NCBI GenBank assembly: GCA_002753225.1
Contig: PDZS01000029.1
Span: forward strand, 1-59,054
Direction of reading: 5' to 3'
From: Deltaproteobacteria bacterium YD0425bin51
GTDB lineage: Bacteria > Desulfobacterota > Desulfobacteria > Desulfobacterales > YD0425bin51
DNA length: 59,054 bases
The position numbers were made by a program, and so were the translations under genes. Under the pieces are notes generated by a model that saw only the letters and a list, made by a program, of their open reading frames with translations, had not been told where the DNA came from and ran no database searches. Shown one piece after another: positions 56,402 through 59,054 of this stretch. The number at the start of each line of letters is the position of its first letter. The stretch's first letter is position 1.

Positions 56402-57964
56402 TTATACCTCTATTATATTTTCTGCGTTTGATTTTATAGGAATAGTCAACCTAACTGTTGTTCCTTGTCCCTGGGTTGAAATAAATGAGATCTCACCGGA
56501 GTGATCTTTTACAATTTTATCTGATATTGATAATCCGAGTCCTGTTCCTCCGTAATCTCGTTTAGTTGTAAAAAATGGATCTTTAATTCTTTGAATAACG
56601 TCTGGTGATATTCCTATTCCTTCATCTTTGATTTCAAGTAGCACACAATTTGAGATTTTATCATAAATAGTGGAGGCTTGAATTGCCTGATTTATATTTT
56701 GAATAGCTTCACACGCGTTAACTAGCAAATTAACGATAACTTGTTCAATCCTTTGGCTATTACCTATAAAAGTCGGGATAGATTCAAAGTAATTCACCGA
56801 AAAATAGCGTGTTGATTTCTTAATAAGATTACCCACAAGCCTCAAAGATTTTTTTAAAGAAACATTTATATCTACTATATCAGTTAATTGGGAAGGAGCT
56901 TGACGTGAAAAATCTTTTAGATCATTTACAATTGTTTTAACTCTTTTAGCACCAGCCATTATGTCTGAAAGAAGCATAGGTAAACGCTCTTGAAGAGCTG
57001 AATATTTCATATTTCCTATATAAAAATCTCCTTTTGTTTTGCAGTGCTCATCTAAAATTGGAATTATAGATTCCCAAATCTTTTGCAGAATAGGAACATT
57101 AAGTATTATTGAAGAGATTGGATTGTTTATTTCATGGGCAACACCTGCAACTAAAGTCCCTAAAGATGCCATTTTATCTGCTTGAAAAAGTTGTTCTTGT
57201 TGCAGTTTAGCTTGTTTTTCAGCGCGTTTTTTTTCGGTTATATCACGAGCAACAATTAATATTCCACTAGGTTTATTTCCTTCATCTATTAAAGAAGAAT
57301 TAACTTCTACAGGAATATGTTCACCTGATTTATTTATAAATTCTGCTTCATAAAGATAAAATTCTTGAGATTCAGCAATTCGTTTTGCTAAAAGAAGATC
57401 TGCTATATTCATGGATAATATCTCTTCTTCAGAAAATCCGCCAACCACAACCCCTGTACGATTCACATAGTTAATTTTTCCATCTAAATCAATTATTATA
57501 ATAATTTCCCTTGCTGTTTCAGCAAGAACACGATATTTTTCCTCACTTTTTCGCAGTTCTTCTTCTGCAATTCTACGTTCTTTTCTTTCCTTTGCTCTTT
57601 CCAATTCCCCTCTAACAGAAAAAATAAGCTTCGAGATGTTTTTCCTAGCTATATAATCGTGGGATCCAGCTTTAATAGCTGAGACTGCAGACTCTTCATC
57701 TGGATTATCTGATATAATCAAAAAGGGTATATCAATATCTCTTTCTTTAAGAATATTTAAAGCTGCCTCAACTTCAAGGCTTTCAACATTATCATCTGCA
57801 ATAATAATATCCCATATTTGCCAATCTAGTGCTGCTTTTAATTCTTTAAAATTATTTATTCTTTCATAAATAGGATTATATTTTCCCTTTTTTAATTCTT
57901 TTATAATTGATGAGACATTTTTATCTGATTTTTCAATGATTAACACACGAAGAGAATCACCCAT
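56402..57964 (-). CDS. Histidine kinase with N-terminal receiver and PAS domain
   Basis: A soluble 520-residue kinase. It begins with a receiver-like domain (about 1-120, with Asp in IIADDNVES), then a linker helix (KERKERRIAEEELRKSEEKY), PAS (about 140-260), HisKA with phospho-His in GVAHEINNP, and an ATPase domain with DEGIGIS and GGTGLGLSIS. No membrane helix is seen, so the signal is cytoplasmic or comes by phosphorelay into the receiver. It precedes the GAFTSA regulator gene, its probable partner. Confidence 0.92.
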   Translation of the reverse strand: MGDSLRVLIIEKSDKNVSSIIKELKKGKYNPIYERINNFKELKAALDWQIWDIIIADDNVESLEVEAALNILKERDIDIPFLIISDNPDEESAVSAIKAGSHDYIARKNISKLIFSVRGELERAKERKERRIAEEELRKSEEKYRVLAETAREIIIIIDLDGKINYVNRTGVVVGGFSEEEILSMNIADLLLAKRIAESQEFYLYEAEFINKSGEHIPVEVNSSLIDEGNKPSGILIVARDITEKKRAEKQAKLQQEQLFQADKMASLGTLVAGVAHEINNPISSIILNVPILQKIWESIIPILDEHCKTKGDFYIGNMKYSALQERLPMLLSDIMAGAKRVKTIVNDLKDFSRQAPSQLTDIVDINVSLKKSLRLVGNLIKKSTRYFSVNYFESIPTFIGNSQRIEQVIVNLLVNACEAIQNINQAIQASTIYDKISNCVLLEIKDEGIGISPDVIQRIKDPFFTTKRDYGGTGLGLSISDKIVKDHSGEISFISTQGQGTTVRLTIPIKSNAENIIEV

Positions 57965-58089
57965 CTTCTTTTTTCCTCATGAAATTCTTGTATTGGGCTT
58001 TTTTTAGATTGTATTTGTTAGGTTTAATCGCATAATTAAAAGGTTGTGTCAATATTATTTGTTGTATAAATTTTTACTTATTTGTACTA

Positions 58090-58118
58090 TTGACAAAATT
58101 TAACAGGCAAAGTACTTA
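58090..58118 (+). promoter_or_regulatory. Possible promoter upstream of yqgE
   Basis: A perfect -35 hexamer TTGACA (58090-58095) with a poor -10 candidate TACTTA at 58113, 17 bases on. It lies about 40 bases before the yqgE start. Weak support only. Confidence 0.25.
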
Positions 58119-58156
58119 AGTTGAGCGATAAATTTTAAAATTGTGGAGGTAAAAAA

Positions 58157-58726
58157 ATGGGAAATATATACCAGGCTTCTTTAAAGGGAAATTTTTTAAT
58201 GGCTATGCCTGGGCTTATTGATCCTAATTTTTCACAAACAGTTAGTTGTATATGTGAACATACTAGAGTTGGAGCTGTAGGTATTATAATTAATAGAGTT
58301 CATCCTACTCTTTCTGGCAAAGATATTTTTGAAGAACTTAATATTAAATATATTCAAGGTGCTAACTTAGTGCCTATATTTATTGGAGGTCCTGTTCATG
58401 TAGGAGAAATATTTTTATTGCACGGTCCTCCTTTTGGATGGAAAAATACTTTAATGATAAAACCCTCTCTTGCTTTAAGTAATACTAGAGATATTTTAGA
58501 AGCAATTGCCATTGGTAGGGGCCCGAAGTCTTATATTATTGTTTTAGGATGTGCAGGCTGGGGGGAAGGCCAATTAGAATCAGAAATCATACAGAACGCA
58601 TGGTTAACTACTCCAATTGTTGATGAGATTATTTTTGATCTGTCAATAGAAACAAGATGGGCAGAAGCAGTTAAAAAAATAGGCATAGATCCAGCTCTAC
58701 TTTCAAATGTAGCAGGTCATGCTTAA
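58157..58726 (+). CDS. YqgE/AlgH family protein
   Basis: UPF0301 protein of 189 residues with the family landmarks FLMAMPGLIDPNFSQTV, GAVGIIINR and FIGGPVHVGEIFLLH, and ending in DPALLSNVAGHA. AlgH affects alginate and other phenotypes in Pseudomonas, but the molecular role is unclear. A strong GGAGG precedes ATG 58157. It stands alone, divergent from the kinase and convergent with the tiny gene 7 bases downstream. Confidence 0.94.
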   Translation: MGNIYQASLKGNFLMAMPGLIDPNFSQTVSCICEHTRVGAVGIIINRVHPTLSGKDIFEELNIKYIQGANLVPIFIGGPVHVGEIFLLHGPPFGWKNTLMIKPSLALSNTRDILEAIAIGRGPKSYIIVLGCAGWGEGQLESEIIQNAWLTTPIVDEIIFDLSIETRWAEAVKKIGIDPALLSNVAGHA

Positions 58727-58732
58727 ACTTTA

Positions 58733-58882
58733 TTATTCTTCTACTTTTGTGGATTTAGGTTTAGGTTTCTTTTTTTTTAGGCAAACCTTATCTTTCCTCA
58801 CAAATGCACAAATCTTGGGATTATAGTATTCCTTGCAGTTTAAGGGATTGTATAATGGACATTCAGGATGTTTTTCAGACAT
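58733..58882 (-). CDS. Tiny Cys-rich protein (49 residues)
   Basis: A 49-residue protein starting MSEKHPECPLYNPLNC and ending in a Lys/Pro-rich tail. It has four Cys (residues 8, 16, 25 and 34), in a pattern CP-x(6)-C...C...C that looks like a metal or Fe-S site. I believe similar tiny proteins occur in sulfate reducers but cannot prove it here. GAAGGG lies 12 bases upstream. It is shorter than most gene-finder cutoffs. The convergent neighbour yqgE ends 7 bases away. Confidence 0.65.
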   Translation of the reverse strand: MSEKHPECPLYNPLNCKEYYNPKICAFVRKDKVCLKKKKPKPKSTKVEE

Positions 58883-59054
58883 GAACTATTTTTTCCCTTC
58901 AATTTTCATTATTTAATTCAAATAGATAAACCTTATTAATTTTATATCATAAAACCTTAAAATTAACAAGATATTATTAACTGATGTTACGTGCATAGAT
59001 ATTGCATTAACATTTTTATTTTTATAAAGTGAATCCTAAAATTTTAGATATTTA
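58883..59054. other. Right-edge non-coding stretch
   Basis: AT-rich sequence upstream of the tiny Cys-rich gene. I see no gene, hairpin or clear promoter in it. Confidence 0.5.

Noticed and set aside
1..59054. CRISPR arrays, tRNAs, rRNA or transposases
   Set aside because: No regular spaced repeats, tRNA cloverleaf signals or transposase motifs were seen by eye; a covariance-model scan could still find a degenerate RNA.

Overview
The window is AT-rich (roughly one third G+C), almost fully coding, and holds 61 protein genes, one of them cut by the left edge. No gap exceeds about 200 bases and I see no RNA gene, CRISPR array or insertion sequence. The gene content points to a Gram-negative deltaproteobacterium, probably a Desulfobacterales-like sulfate reducer or relative. 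Clues are PilR with a sigma-54 style pilA promoter, a Myxococcus-like pilR-pilA-pilG-pilH-pilI order, a DUF39 homocysteine enzyme, a short-form N-acetylglutamate synthase, and MglA next to a PATAN/cNMP protein. The species cannot be fixed from this sequence.

Layout. 1-4528: M23 peptidase (partial), DUF39 sulfurtransferase, lepB, pyrB, pyrC. 4521-14804 (+): pilus locus with pilR, pilA, a PilG-like TPR protein, an ABC ATPase and permease (PilH/PilI-like), a GT-C membrane glycosyltransferase, a TMTC-like GT-C/TPR enzyme, a second pilin, and a second TMTC-like enzyme. 14769-31631 (-): ileS, an ABC ATPase, two DPM-type GT2 enzymes, two YfhO-like proteins, asnB, a PIN toxin/partner cassette between direct repeats, two methyltransferases, a GT4 enzyme and a UPF0104 flippase-like protein; dtd lies just upstream of ileS. 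31647-34931: a GGDEF cyclase, a HAMP membrane protein, a zinc-ribbon protein and a response regulator, with several short repeats. 34928-40347: cobalamin nucleotide-loop genes (cobU, cobD, cbiB, cobT, cobS), a PilZ protein and an unknown gene. 40530-45179: citrate synthase, MglA, PATAN/cNMP protein, purC, acetylglutamate synthase. 45243-52095: rplU-rpmA-obgE-proB-proA-nadD-rsfS-gpmI and a small exported 11-residue-repeat protein. 52137-57964 (-): two START-like paralogues, an unknown protein, an SDR, an NtrC-type regulator and its likely kinase. 58157-58882: YqgE and a tiny Cys-rich protein.

The most interesting reading is that the two pilins and two TMTC-like enzymes form a pilin O-glycosylation module attached to a pilGHI-type operon. 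The convergent cluster could supply it with polyprenyl-phosphate sugars (two DPM-like GT2 enzymes) and a flippase-like protein. Second is a toxin/partner cassette bounded by a 29/30 direct repeat that carries the 3' end of asnB. Third is a small secreted protein with exact 11-residue KTG repeats resembling the spacing seen in synucleins. Several long open frames were trimmed to internal starts where a ribosome binding site or a neighbouring gene's end decides the matter; this is stated in each entry.
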